This document shows positions 1 through 8,192 of a stretch of DNA of 64,000 nt, piece by piece. Every line of letters begins with the position of its first letter. Positions within the stretch are counted from its first letter, which is position 1. The stretch comes from Terriglobia bacterium (lineage in GTDB: Bacteria; Acidobacteriota; UBA6911). A program made the translations under genes and the position numbers. Location of the stretch: contig JAIQGI010000019.1 in assembly GCA_020072565.1 (NCBI GenBank), positions 124,001-188,000 of the forward strand. Reading direction: 5' to 3'. Under the pieces are notes generated by a model. The model had not been told where the DNA came from. It worked only from the letters and a program-made list of their open reading frames with translations, and did no database searches.

Positions 1-254
1 CTTTCCGCATTTACAAGGAACTGAGGGACAGCAAGAACGTAACCGAGTCCAAGTGTGAGCGGCAGCTATTGGAGAGATTGCGCAAGTTGGACCGCAACGA
101 GTTTGCGCAGCGGACCAAGGGGCTCCTTACCAAGGATGAGATCGACGGGGTGATGGCGCGCCGGGACAAGATCGTGGCGATTTATGAGGGCCTCATTGCC
201 AAAAAGGGCGAGAAGGAAGTGCTGTACGATGATCCCATCGCCAAGAAGCAGTAG
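1..254 (+). CDS. C-terminal end of an unrecognised protein (cut by window edge)
   Basis: The reading frame is open from base 3 to a TAG stop at 252-254, with no stop before the window edge, so this is the tail of a gene that starts outside. About 83 residues are visible. They are highly charged, rich in Lys, Arg, Glu and Asp, and end in DDPIAKKQ. They look soluble and helical, with no cysteines beyond one and no membrane segment. I do not recognise the family. A TTG at 69 could be proposed as a start, but the upstream codons have the same composition, so a partial gene is the better reading. Confidence 0.5.
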   Translation, partial: FRIYKELRDSKNVTESKCERQLLERLRKLDRNEFAQRTKGLLTKDEIDGVMARRDKIVAIYEGLIAKKGEKEVLYDDPIAKKQ

Positions 255-376
255 ACGGAAGCGCCGTAACAGCCCTGGCGGGGATTGCACCGGATTTTCC
301 CGGACAGTCCTCAGCGGCCTCGTTTCTGTTTTCCCGGGGGGATCATGTCGGCTGTCAAGAGGTCAGCTATGGGGGG

Positions 377-967
377 ATGGCGGCCGAGCTTGAATACGGA
401 CGCAAGCATCCCGAATCGCGCTGGAAGATGCCAGGCCGCTGGTATCGGCCGGATTTGCCGTCCGGAACACCGCTGGTGACAATCCTGATGCTCGACAGCA
501 ATCGAGACACGCTCACGAAGGAGCAGTGGCAGGCTCATATCCGATGGATGGATGAAGAACTCGCCAAGCCGTGCAAGACCGCCTGGACGCTCTCTTTTCG
601 GCACCATCCGCTTTTCAGCGATGGCCGCCACGGCGACAGCACGGCGATGCAGACGGCCTGGGGAGCAATCCTGAAAAAATACAACGTCGATTTATATCTC
701 AGCGGACACGATCACGTCTTGCAGCACCTGCAGATGCCGGGCCGGCCGACCGCATTCGTCATCAGCGGCGGCGGAGGCGATAACACGAATCGTCCGGTCA
801 ATGGCAACCGCGGCCGGTTCGTGCGCGCGACCCACGGTTTTGCTGCCCTGCAATTCGGCACGCAATCGGTGAAGGTGAGCCTGCACGTATTCGAGCGCGA
901 TCGCACCGGTGCGATCCGCATCCTCAATACGACGCCGGGTTCCGGGCCATCCAAGGTTGCCGGATGA
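377..967 (+). pseudogene. 5'-truncated metallophosphoesterase (acid phosphatase-like) remnant
   Basis: The translation matches the second half of a calcineurin-like metallophosphoesterase of the tartrate-resistant acid phosphatase type. It has a YR.D strand, a substrate-side FRHHPLFS segment and the metal-binding SGHDH motif followed by a glycine-rich strand. The first half, with the DxH and GDxxD motifs and an intact GNHD box, is missing. In the same frame just upstream (341-376) a degraded GDH..G stretch may be what is left of GNHD. Without the N-terminal metal ligands the product cannot be an active enzyme. There is no good ribosome binding site before the ATG at 377. It lies in a run of decayed genes. 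Confidence 0.6.
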
Positions 968-1006
968 ACGAGGGGACATGGCGGTTTTCGATCGACGCAG
1001 CCGCGC

Positions 1007-1265
1007 TCATTTCTTTCCGGCGGGGACGAGCCGTTTGAGTTCTTCGAACCAGTTTACAACGACATGGATCTGGTTGACGGGCGGCGCTTCCTTCTCCTGC
1101 TTCATTTCCGAAGCCACGAAGCGTTTACCGTCAGGTTCGTAGCCTTCAGTGGATCGCCCTCAAATCGGTTCTGCCCGAAATCAAAAAGCACGCGGGGCTT
1201 CCCTGCAAGGAGGTTCGGTTCAGTAGTTATCTCGACAACCATGAGCAACGTGGATTCGCCTGGCG
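1007..1265 (-). pseudogene. Frameshifted tail of a TolB/WD40-type beta-propeller protein
   Basis: On the minus strand, one frame reads LLMVVEITTEPNLLAGKP then RVLFDF. A second frame, entered by a shift near 1150-1170, reads EPDGKRFVASE and ends VVVNWFEELKRLVPAGKK followed by a stop at 1007-1009. These are the last blades and the characteristic tail of TolB/WD40-like proteins, often kinase-associated, that are common in Acidobacteriota. The two halves are in different frames and the rest of the gene is absent, because the upp gene starts at 1280. It is therefore a remnant, not a working gene. Confidence 0.55.
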
Positions 1266-1279
1266 AAGAAGGAGAAAAA

Positions 1280-1906
1280 ATGAATGTGACCGTCTTGAAC
1301 AATCCGGTGGTCCGCCTGCAACTCAGGGAACTGCGCGACCGCAATACTCAGCGGAACCGGTTTTGTGAACTCATAGAACTGATCACTACATTTCTGATCT
1401 ACGAAGCGGCAGCCGACCTGCCGACGAAAGAGATTCCGGTCTTGACGCCTACAGGCGAGGAAGCCGCATGCATCGTCCCGCAGGGCAAGATCGGGCTGGT
1501 ACCCATTCTCCGAGCCGGGATCGGCATGGCGAGCGCGGCTTCGAGGATACTGCCCAGCGCCTCGGTTTTTTTTCTTGGTTATGCGCGCAACGAAGTCACG
1601 TTGCAGCCCGAGGCTTACTATGAAAAATATCCCGAGGCGATCCGGCTCGTTGATGTCTGTTATGTTCTCGACGTCATGCTCGCCACAGGCGGTTCCGCAG
1701 CCGCAGCGATGCGCTTCCTAAAAAGCCTGGCCATCAAGGACATCCGCCTCCTGGCCGTGATTGCCGCACCCGAGGGGGTCAATTACCTGAACTCCGTGCA
1801 TCCGGACGTGCCCGTCATCGTCGCCACCCTGGACAGATGCCTGAATTCACGAGGCTACATCCTTCCCGGCCTGGGTGATGCCGGCGACCGGCAGTTCGGC
1901 ACGTAG
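1280..1906 (+). CDS. upp: Uracil phosphoribosyltransferase
   Basis: This cytoplasmic pyrimidine-salvage enzyme makes UMP from uracil and PRPP. The 208-residue length is normal for the family. Visible features are the GLVPILRAGIGM segment near residue 75, a PRPP-loop region reading LDVMLATGGSAAAA near residue 135, and the C-terminal uracil-binding GYILPGLGDAGDRQFGT. The PRPP loop normally reads DPMLATGGS; here Val replaces the Pro, a mild change. The start at 1280 is chosen because AAGGAG lies five bases upstream; the open frame extends to 1064 but that part overlaps the decayed gene before it. Confidence 0.93.
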   Translation: MNVTVLNNPVVRLQLRELRDRNTQRNRFCELIELITTFLIYEAAADLPTKEIPVLTPTGEEAACIVPQGKIGLVPILRAGIGMASAASRILPSASVFFLGYARNEVTLQPEAYYEKYPEAIRLVDVCYVLDVMLATGGSAAAAMRFLKSLAIKDIRLLAVIAAPEGVNYLNSVHPDVPVIVATLDRCLNSRGYILPGLGDAGDRQFGT

Positions 1907-1995
1907 CCGCGTGCCGAAGGGGCTGCCTGAATGATCCAATGCGCCGAGATGCCGGGAAGACGCCAGGGCACCTGTCCTATTCGGCGCTTTCGTTT

Positions 1996-3336
1996 CTATG
2001 CTCTCCTGCGTGCAGGCGACCGGAAGTAGTAGAGTGCGGAAATCAGCAGCAGCCACGGGACCCCGGCGAGCCAGGCGACATTCATGCCGGGGAGAAAACC
2101 CATGGTGACCGACACGGCCAGGAGTATGCAGATGCCCGCGATCGAGAGATAAGGCGTGGCTGCCTTCCGGAAACGCACGTGCGTTGCAAGAATGATCGTC
2201 CAGCAAAAAATGGCGCCGAAAAGCGCAATCCCGAGCATATAGACATAGGCCGTATCCGCGAACAGCTGATAGATCAACGCCGCGATGCCCAGCCCGGCGC
2301 CTGAGATCAGTACTGCGTTTCTGGGTACGCCGCGCGGGGAAAGCCGGCCCAGCGCTGCCGGAGCCTGGCCCGACCGGGCCAGCGAAAAAAGCATGCGGGA
2401 GGCAGTGTAGAGGTTCGCATTGATGCTGGTGAGCGCGGCCGTCAGTACGACGAGGTTCATCAGGCCCGCAGCACCGGGTATTCCGATCTTCTGGTACACG
2501 AGCACAAAGGGACTTTCGCTGATGCCGGTCTGATTCCAGGGGACGATGCCGACCAGAACCGTCATGCTGCCGACATAGAACAGCGCAAGCCGCACCATGA
2601 TGCGCCGCAGGGCCCGGGGAACGGTCCTCTCGGGATCCTTGGCTTCGCCCGAGCCGACTGCTGCCGCCTCCAGGCCGAAGAAGCTGAACACCGCCATGGT
2701 CACCGCAGCCCAAACGCCTGCCATGCCATGCGGGAAGAACCCGCCTTGGGCGGCATAGGCTTCAAATCCCCGGCGCTGCACCCCGATGCCGCCAAAGAGC
2801 ACGACGCCGGCCACAAGCAGAAAGCAGATGGCCAGAACCTTGATCAGCGAAAACCAGTATTCGGCTTCTCCAAAGCTGCCGACGTTCAGGACATTCGCGG
2901 CGAGAAGAACGAGCGAGAATCCAACGATCCAGACCCAGGAGGGAGTGCCCGGCAGCCAGTAGCGGCAGTAGATGGCCACGGCGACGATCTGGCCCCCGAT
3001 GGCGATGATCTGGGCCACGCTGTAAGTATAGCGCGTAACCAGGCCTGCCCACGGGCCGAGATAATGCTCGGCATACACTCCAAATGAGCCCGCCGTCGGG
3101 TGTGCCACCGTCATCTCGGAGAGCGCCAGCATGACGAAATAAGTGATCAGGGCGCCGATGACATAGGAGAGGATGACGCCGGCCCCCGCCATTTGGACCG
3201 AAATCCCGCTTCCGAGGAAGAGCCCGGTGCCGATCGCCTGCCCGATGGCAATCATGCCGAGCAGCCGCACCGACAGCTCGCGTTTCAGCCCCGCTTCCTT
3301 CTCCTCGAATTTGCCTTCGACAAACGGCGCCGTCAT
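1996..3336 (-). CDS. APC-family amino acid permease
   Basis: A 446-residue inner-membrane protein with about twelve hydrophobic segments. The first helix carries the APC substrate-binding signature IAIGQAIGTGLFLGSG near residue 30, and the segment FFGLEAAAVGSGEAKDPERTVPRAL near residue 215 is the conserved helix 6 and loop of amino acid:cation symporters. Specificity cannot be read from sequence; the nearest style is the aromatic/branched amino acid (AroP/CycA) group. GGGAGG precedes the ATG. It lies 107 bases downstream of the AOR start region on the same strand side, so it could be co-transcribed with that operon or stand alone. Confidence 0.85.
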   Translation of the reverse strand: MTAPFVEGKFEEKEAGLKRELSVRLLGMIAIGQAIGTGLFLGSGISVQMAGAGVILSYVIGALITYFVMLALSEMTVAHPTAGSFGVYAEHYLGPWAGLVTRYTYSVAQIIAIGGQIVAVAIYCRYWLPGTPSWVWIVGFSLVLLAANVLNVGSFGEAEYWFSLIKVLAICFLLVAGVVLFGGIGVQRRGFEAYAAQGGFFPHGMAGVWAAVTMAVFSFFGLEAAAVGSGEAKDPERTVPRALRRIMVRLALFYVGSMTVLVGIVPWNQTGISESPFVLVYQKIGIPGAAGLMNLVVLTAALTSINANLYTASRMLFSLARSGQAPAALGRLSPRGVPRNAVLISGAGLGIAALIYQLFADTAYVYMLGIALFGAIFCWTIILATHVRFRKAATPYLSIAGICILLAVSVTMGFLPGMNVAWLAGVPWLLLISALYYFRSPARRRA

Positions 3337-3443
3337 GGCCTCCCGCCTTTCATCAGTTCGGTGACATGTTATCCCTTTCCCGGTTCTCGATCGTCAGCGA
3401 GGCCCGCCCGGGGATGTGGATGGACTGGGGGACGGGTAGCCTC

Positions 3444-5225
3444 TCACCGGATATCCCAACCCTTTTCCTTGTAGTAGTCCTTGACCAGTTTCTGGATATC
3501 GATCGTAGTGCCTTTGGATGGGCCATCCGGGATTGGGTGGTGGAGGAAACGGGGAGGAAGCGTGTCGTCTTCGGGGCGCAGGCCTTCGCGCAGGTTGAAT
3601 TCCCGCTCGACTTGGCTGACATGCGAGCAGACTTCCAGGAGCTCGCGGGGCGCGATCTCCCTGCCGAGCAGGCCGGAGTAAGCGTCGGCAGCCAGGTCGA
3701 AGTCGACGACATCCATGCAGCAGGAAATGTTCTTGCAGATCGTGATGCTGTCCGAGAGGAGTCCCAGGTGCTCGGCGTATTTGACCAGAGCCCCTTTCCC
3801 TTCATCTTTGAGTCGGTGGGCCGCTTCCCGGTAGCCTACCCGCCGCAGCGCGAGATCTTCATCATCTGACAGCTCGATCATGGGCTCGCCCCGATAATGA
3901 TCACCGCCCCGGGAGTTGACGGCGTTCGTCAGGGCGTATCCCTTGATGCCGCGAGGATCGGCAGAAAAGAGTTCCAGACCCTTCACCTCCGCCGTCAGTT
4001 TGCGGGCAGCAGCGCCGAACTGCGCGGCTGCGCGCTTCGTACCCTCGGCAAGCAGATTACCGATGCCCTGCCGCTGCGCGATCATCTCGGGAAGCCGCAG
4101 CAACGCCTCGCGCGAGCCCCAGGAAAGGTCGATGCCGTCGACGTCGGCGTCGCAGATCACCCCTTCCTGCCGGCATTCCATCAGCCAGGCAATCACCTCG
4201 CCCGCGCTGATACAGTCGATCCCGAGCCGGTTCACCGCATTCGAGACGCCGACTGCAAGCTCCAGATCCGAGTTGCCGCACTTGACGGTGAAGGCCGCCA
4301 GGGCTTCGTACTCAGGGCCTTCGCCTTCGCCGTACAGCGTATAGTTGTACCGGGAGCAGAAAACACTGCAGTTGTAGCACGACTTCGCCTTTACCACATG
4401 GTCCCGGCGCAGGGCTTTGGCGTTGACCTTTTCGAGATCCGCGAAGACGGTGCTGCGATAATGGTAGGCGGGGAGGACCCCCATTCCGGCCAGCGAATCC
4501 ATGATGCGGGTCGTCCCGTACTTGCGACGCGGCTCGAACTCGCGGTGCCCTTCTAGGTTCGACTGCAGCCGCGCGCAGGCCTTCCTGAACCGTTCCGGGT
4601 CGGCGGGTTTGACCGGCCTGTCGCCGTGCACGACGATGGCCTTGAGCTTTTTCGATCCCATCACGGCGCCCATACCTGTCCGGCCCGCCGCGCGCGCCAG
4701 GTTGCATGAGATGATCGCATAGCGGACGAGATTCTCCCCGGCCGGCCCAATGGCGGCAACCTGCAGGTCGGGATCGCGCAGCTCCCGGCGCAATTGCACC
4801 GTGGTCTCGGTGATATCCATTCCCATGAGATGGGCGGCATCCCTGATCTCGACCCGGTCGTTGTCGACGAACAGATAGACCCAGCGGTCCGAAGCGCCCG
4901 TGAAAACGATCTGATCGTGGCCTGCCCAGCGCATTTCAGGAGCGAAGAATCCCCGTGCCCCGGAGTCGCCCAGGTAACCTGTCAGAGGGCTCTTGGCACT
5001 GGCGATAAATCGGCACGTGGCAATCAGCTCACTCCCAGTGAGCGGCCCCACAGAGATGCACAGGATGTTTTCCGGCCCCAGCGGGTCAATGCCCGACTTC
5101 AGTTCCCGCAGCAGGGTGATGCTGTTCCAGGTCCTGCCGCCAATCCCGTTCTCGGGCGTATCGCCGCGCCGAAACTGATGATGCGTCAGGTCCACACGCA
5201 GGCAGTTCCCACGACAAATGCTCAT
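3444..5225 (-). CDS. Aldehyde ferredoxin oxidoreductase (tungsten/molybdenum bis-pterin enzyme)
   Basis: 593 residues, close to the usual AOR length of about 600. Features in order: the N-terminal AOR fold with GGRTWNSITLL, the pterin-binding stretch GPLTGSE..., the GAVMGSKKLKAIVVHG segment near residue 210, and the CYNCSVFC motif (Cys-x2-Cys-x3-Cys) near residue 290 that binds the 4Fe-4S cluster. AOR enzymes oxidise aldehydes to acids and reduce ferredoxin in the cytoplasm. The ATG at 5225 overlaps the ferredoxin stop in an ATGA, implying translational coupling. A longer open frame to 5417 overlaps the ferredoxin gene and is not used. The substrate is unknown. Confidence 0.9.
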   Translation of the reverse strand: MSICRGNCLRVDLTHHQFRRGDTPENGIGGRTWNSITLLRELKSGIDPLGPENILCISVGPLTGSELIATCRFIASAKSPLTGYLGDSGARGFFAPEMRWAGHDQIVFTGASDRWVYLFVDNDRVEIRDAAHLMGMDITETTVQLRRELRDPDLQVAAIGPAGENLVRYAIISCNLARAAGRTGMGAVMGSKKLKAIVVHGDRPVKPADPERFRKACARLQSNLEGHREFEPRRKYGTTRIMDSLAGMGVLPAYHYRSTVFADLEKVNAKALRRDHVVKAKSCYNCSVFCSRYNYTLYGEGEGPEYEALAAFTVKCGNSDLELAVGVSNAVNRLGIDCISAGEVIAWLMECRQEGVICDADVDGIDLSWGSREALLRLPEMIAQRQGIGNLLAEGTKRAAAQFGAAARKLTAEVKGLELFSADPRGIKGYALTNAVNSRGGDHYRGEPMIELSDDEDLALRRVGYREAAHRLKDEGKGALVKYAEHLGLLSDSITICKNISCCMDVVDFDLAADAYSGLLGREIAPRELLEVCSHVSQVEREFNLREGLRPEDDTLPPRFLHHPIPDGPSKGTTIDIQKLVKDYYKEKGWDIR

Positions 5226-5740
5226 GAATCGACCCTCGCGCCGTTTTTCCAGCTTGCACGGAGCGGTTCCCCTTGCGCGCCCACATAGCCGGCGCGCCTC
5301 TGATTGGGATTCCCCGTCGACAATAGGAATGCTTTCAGCGGGATCTCCCTGTAAGCCTCCAGATAAGAAAGGGCTCGGCTGGGACATGCATCCACGCAGG
5401 CAACAGCGCCGCCGCACAAGTCGCAGAAAAGCGGACGGTCTTCATAAAAGCCGACCGCGCCGATCGGGCATGCCTCAGCGCAGGTCTTGCAGGTGTCGCA
5501 CCGTTCGGCATCCAGAAGGATCTCGCCCTGGGCCCCGACCGACAGCGCATCTGCAGGACATGCCAGGCAGGGCTTCTCGGCGCAGCTCAGGCAGGCAACC
5601 GCCATGTCTATGCCGGTCTCTTCCAGCTTGGCCACGCGGATGCGCGCCAGAACAGGAGAGACCGCGCCGAAGTGAAACGAGCTGCAGGTTACCTCGCACA
5701 TCCTGCAACCCACGCACCTCTTGATGTCGCATTCAATCAT
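5222..5740 (-). CDS. Four-cluster ferredoxin-type electron carrier, AOR partner
   Basis: 172 residues with four cysteine groups, CVGCRMCEVTC, CLSCAEKPCLAC, CDTCKTCAEAC and CDLCGGAVACVDAC, so it probably holds four 4Fe-4S clusters, like HycB/DmsB-type subunits. No Tat or Sec signal is present, which fits a cytoplasmic partner. It begins seven bases after the TIGR04076 gene stop and ends in an ATGA overlap with the AOR gene. It should carry electrons away from AOR to a membrane or soluble acceptor. Confidence 0.88.
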   Translation of the reverse strand: MIECDIKRCVGCRMCEVTCSSFHFGAVSPVLARIRVAKLEETGIDMAVACLSCAEKPCLACPADALSVGAQGEILLDAERCDTCKTCAEACPIGAVGFYEDRPLFCDLCGGAVACVDACPSRALSYLEAYREIPLKAFLLSTGNPNQRRAGYVGAQGEPLRASWKNGARVDS

Positions 5741-5747
5741 CGCAGCT

Positions 5748-6383
5748 TCATTCCATCGGATCGATGCGCAGAATTACGTTGCCTGCCGGGTCAGGACATA
5801 GCACCCGGCGGTCCTCCCTCAACCAGTCGTTCTTCTGCAGGGCGCGCTGTTTGGCCGGCAGCAACGGAAGGGCGGCCTGCAGAGCATAGAGACAGAAATG
5901 ACGGCCGGGCGGGATGTAGAGCCTCCCGCCGCGCAGCGTGAAATGGTGGCCCGGTTTCATTCGTGATGTGCAGTGGCCCTCGACCGATTCCACTTCAATC
6001 CGCAGTTGTTTCAGTCCGTCTTCGGAGGGACCGCTATCGATCTCATCCTTTGTTTTCGCACCCGCTCCGACTTCCGGAGTCATTTCGGAGTCTCTGTCGA
6101 GTCTGCGGGTCCGCTCAATCCTGAAGACCACGCGCCCCTTCGGGTCGGGACACTGCGCGTGATGCACCCGCCACATCCAGTCCTCGTCCTCCTTGTCAGC
6201 AATCTCCCTCTCCTTCGGTGTAATCAGGGGCATCAGGCTCTGCAGAGCCCACAGGCAGATGTAGCCCCCTTCCGGAATCTGAATGTCACCGTCGCTCACC
6301 GTGAAGTAATCGCCCCGCTTCATGGGCGGATCGGCCGTGCACTCCCCCATCACTTTACTGACGGTTATCTTGAGCTCGTACAC
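5748..6383 (-). CDS. Tandem TIGR04076-type protein, first gene of the AOR operon
   Basis: 211 residues made of two copies of one module. The first (about residues 1-95) reads LKITVSKVMGEC, then a glycine-Cys-Leu-Trp/Ala-Leu stretch (GGYICLWALQSLMPLI) and CPDPKGRVVFRIER. The second (about 125-211) repeats this with LRIEVESVEGHC, RHFCLYALQAALPLL and CPDPAGNVILRID. The three Cys-centred blocks are those of the TIGR04076 family, whose role is not known. A charged linker with MTPEVGAGAKTKDE joins the copies. The start codon is GTG at 6383, with GGGGG nine bases upstream. It leads the operon, seven bases before the ferredoxin, so a role in AOR maturation or electron transfer is plausible but unproven. 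Confidence 0.75.
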   Translation of the reverse strand: MYELKITVSKVMGECTADPPMKRGDYFTVSDGDIQIPEGGYICLWALQSLMPLITPKEREIADKEDEDWMWRVHHAQCPDPKGRVVFRIERTRRLDRDSEMTPEVGAGAKTKDEIDSGPSEDGLKQLRIEVESVEGHCTSRMKPGHHFTLRGGRLYIPPGRHFCLYALQAALPLLPAKQRALQKNDWLREDRRVLCPDPAGNVILRIDPME

Positions 6384-6664
6384 TGAATGCCCCCAAATAT
6401 CTTCGCGATGATCAATCGCATGATGGCTCCATGCAAAACTGTCGTGCCAGCTCCGAGCATCCCAGGATTCTCTGCGCCAACAAGCCCGCTACCGCCCGGC
6501 TTCTTAGTGCACAAGGTGGATGAGGAATATTGATCAAACAATATAAGAAGGAAATGTCGACAAAAGCAAGGAACTTTCTGTCACCTCTGCGAGTGAGACT
6601 GGAAACCTCCTGCAGGTGCGATCGGCAACGAAAGATTTTCCTTGACAACCAGTGCACTATTTTA

Positions 6665-6692
6665 CTAGTGTATTATTTGAATATTACACTAG
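6665..6692. promoter_or_regulatory. Perfect 8-bp inverted repeat, probable operator of the GntR gene
   Basis: The arms CTAGTGTA (6665-6672) and TACACTAG (6685-6692) are perfect reverse complements with a 12-base AT-rich spacer, and end ten bases before the GntR start at 6703. A TTGACA hexamer lies at 6642-6647, and a second small palindrome AGTGCACT at 6651-6658. YtrA-type GntR repressors bind dyads with AGTGTA/TACACT half-sites near their own promoters, so autoregulation is a fair inference. Confidence 0.7.
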
Positions 6693-6702
6693 GACAAAAG
6701 GA

Positions 6703-7083
6703 ATGACATTTCACATTAATCCGTCGGACCCAACACCGTTATACGCGCAATTGGAGCGCGCGATCCGGCTGGGGATCGCCACAGGCCGATTGCAGCCGGA
6801 CACGCAGCTGCCCACGGTGCGCCAGTTGGCTGTCGATCTGCGCATCAATGCCAATACCGTCGCCAAGGTCTATCGGGATCTGGAGCGCGCCGGGCTTGTC
6901 GAGACCCGGCGGGGAGTAGGGACTTTCATCAAGGCTCCCCCACCCGCCGCGATGCCGGTCAAGGAGCGTGAGCGGCTATTGAGGAGCCTTGCCGACCGTT
7001 TTATGGCGGAAGTTGCCATGCAGGGGTTCAGTGTTGACGAATTGCTGATCCATATCAAGGGAAGGCTTTCGAAAGGAGAATGA
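6703..7083 (+). CDS. YtrA-type GntR transcriptional regulator
   Basis: 126 residues. The N-terminal winged helix (residues 8-75) has the GntR signature: PLYAQLERAIRLGI, LPTVRQLAVDLRINANTVAKVYRDLERAGLVETRRGVGTF. The short C-terminal tail of about 45 residues with no large ligand-binding domain is typical of the YtrA subgroup, which usually controls adjacent transporter or membrane-stress genes. The start at 6703 follows AGGACAAAAGGA; the frame opens earlier at 6652 but that part runs through the operator. The stop overlaps the next start as ATGA. Confidence 0.88.
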   Translation: MTFHINPSDPTPLYAQLERAIRLGIATGRLQPDTQLPTVRQLAVDLRINANTVAKVYRDLERAGLVETRRGVGTFIKAPPPAAMPVKERERLLRSLADRFMAEVAMQGFSVDELLIHIKGRLSKGE

Positions 7084-8039
7084 AGCTTATGCCAGCGATG
7101 ACTCAGAAATTTTACTCACAGCGAGACTCGGCGCCCCGGCTGAATGTCATTGCAGTCCTGATTTTTCTGGTTGTGATCCTGGCGGGGCTCGGGATCGCCA
7201 TCTACGTTAACAACCCTGTCTACGCCGTCGCGGCAGTCCTGTTGGCTTTCCTGCTGGCGCGGGCGCCGCAGATCGCCAAGCAGTGGGAGCGGGCGATTGT
7301 GCTGCGCCTGGGCAAATACCATCTCCGGCAGGGCCCGGGATTGTTTTGGATCGTGCCCTTCATCGACACGATCTCCGCCTGGATCGATCAGCGAACCATT
7401 ACCACGAGCTTCGCCGCCGAGCAGACCTTGACTTCCGACACGGTGCCGGTGAATGTGGATGCGGTGCTGTTCTGGATGGTATATGACCCTGAGAAGGCAG
7501 CGCTGGAGGTGCAGAACTACATGCAGGCCGTCAGCTGGGCTGCGCAGACGGCGCTGCGCGATATCATAGGCCGGACGTCGCTGACAGATCTGCTGCGGGG
7601 CAGGGAGCGCATCGAAGAAGAACTCCAGAAGCTCATTGATGAACGTTCCAATCCATGGGGCATCACGGTCCAGTCGGTCGAGATGCGCGACGTTGTCATC
7701 CCCGAGGCCCTGCAGGACGCGATGTCCCGCGAGGCCCAGGCCGCCCGGGAAAAGCAGGCCCGCGTCATCCTGGGCGAGGCGGAGCGGGATATCGCCCACC
7801 TCTTCAATGAAGCGTCGCGTTCGTACCAGGAGAACCCGACGGCGCTGCACCTGCGAGCCATGAACATGCTCTACGAAGGCTTGAAAGAAAAGGGCGCCCT
7901 GATGCTGGTTCCGAGCACAGCCGTGGAGTCGATGGGGATGGGCGGCCTGCTGGGTGCAGCTGCCCTGCGCCAAACCCAGCTGTCTGAGAAAAAGGAAGGC
8001 GCGCCCTCTTCGGCCGCAGCATCAGCAACGACTTCCTGA
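7080..8039 (+). CDS. SPFH/band 7 (stomatin-like slipin) membrane protein
   Basis: 319 residues. Two adjacent hydrophobic segments near residues 22-65 anchor the protein. The SPFH domain follows: QWERAIVLRLGKYHLRQGPGLFWIVPFID, then TSDTVPVNVDAVLFW and the coiled-coil region with REAQAAREKQARVILGEAE near residue 220. The C-terminal oligomerisation stretch ends in a Ser/Ala-rich tail. Slipins scaffold membrane microdomains and are often partnered by an NfeD protease-like protein; no nfeD gene is seen here. Its ATG overlaps the GntR stop, so the regulator and this protein are translated together. GAAAGGAG serves as binding site. Confidence 0.9.
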   Translation: MKLMPAMTQKFYSQRDSAPRLNVIAVLIFLVVILAGLGIAIYVNNPVYAVAAVLLAFLLARAPQIAKQWERAIVLRLGKYHLRQGPGLFWIVPFIDTISAWIDQRTITTSFAAEQTLTSDTVPVNVDAVLFWMVYDPEKAALEVQNYMQAVSWAAQTALRDIIGRTSLTDLLRGRERIEEELQKLIDERSNPWGITVQSVEMRDVVIPEALQDAMSREAQAAREKQARVILGEAERDIAHLFNEASRSYQENPTALHLRAMNMLYEGLKEKGALMLVPSTAVESMGMGGLLGAAALRQTQLSEKKEGAPSSAAASATTS

Positions 8040-8192
8040 GTATCTACGCGCCCAGACTGCCAAAGTGCCCATGCGGCCACGGCCTCCCGACCGCCGGCCA
8101 CTTGGGCGTGGGGCGGCATGCTGCAGCCCTCATCAATGATCGGCAGCGTGCGAAGCCGGAAGAAGCCCGAAGTGCCTGCAGCGCAAAAAGGG

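Noticed and set aside
1847-2713. Minus-strand frame overlapping the end of upp and the APC permease
   Set aside because: It is a frame shadow; the permease frame has the helices and the binding site.
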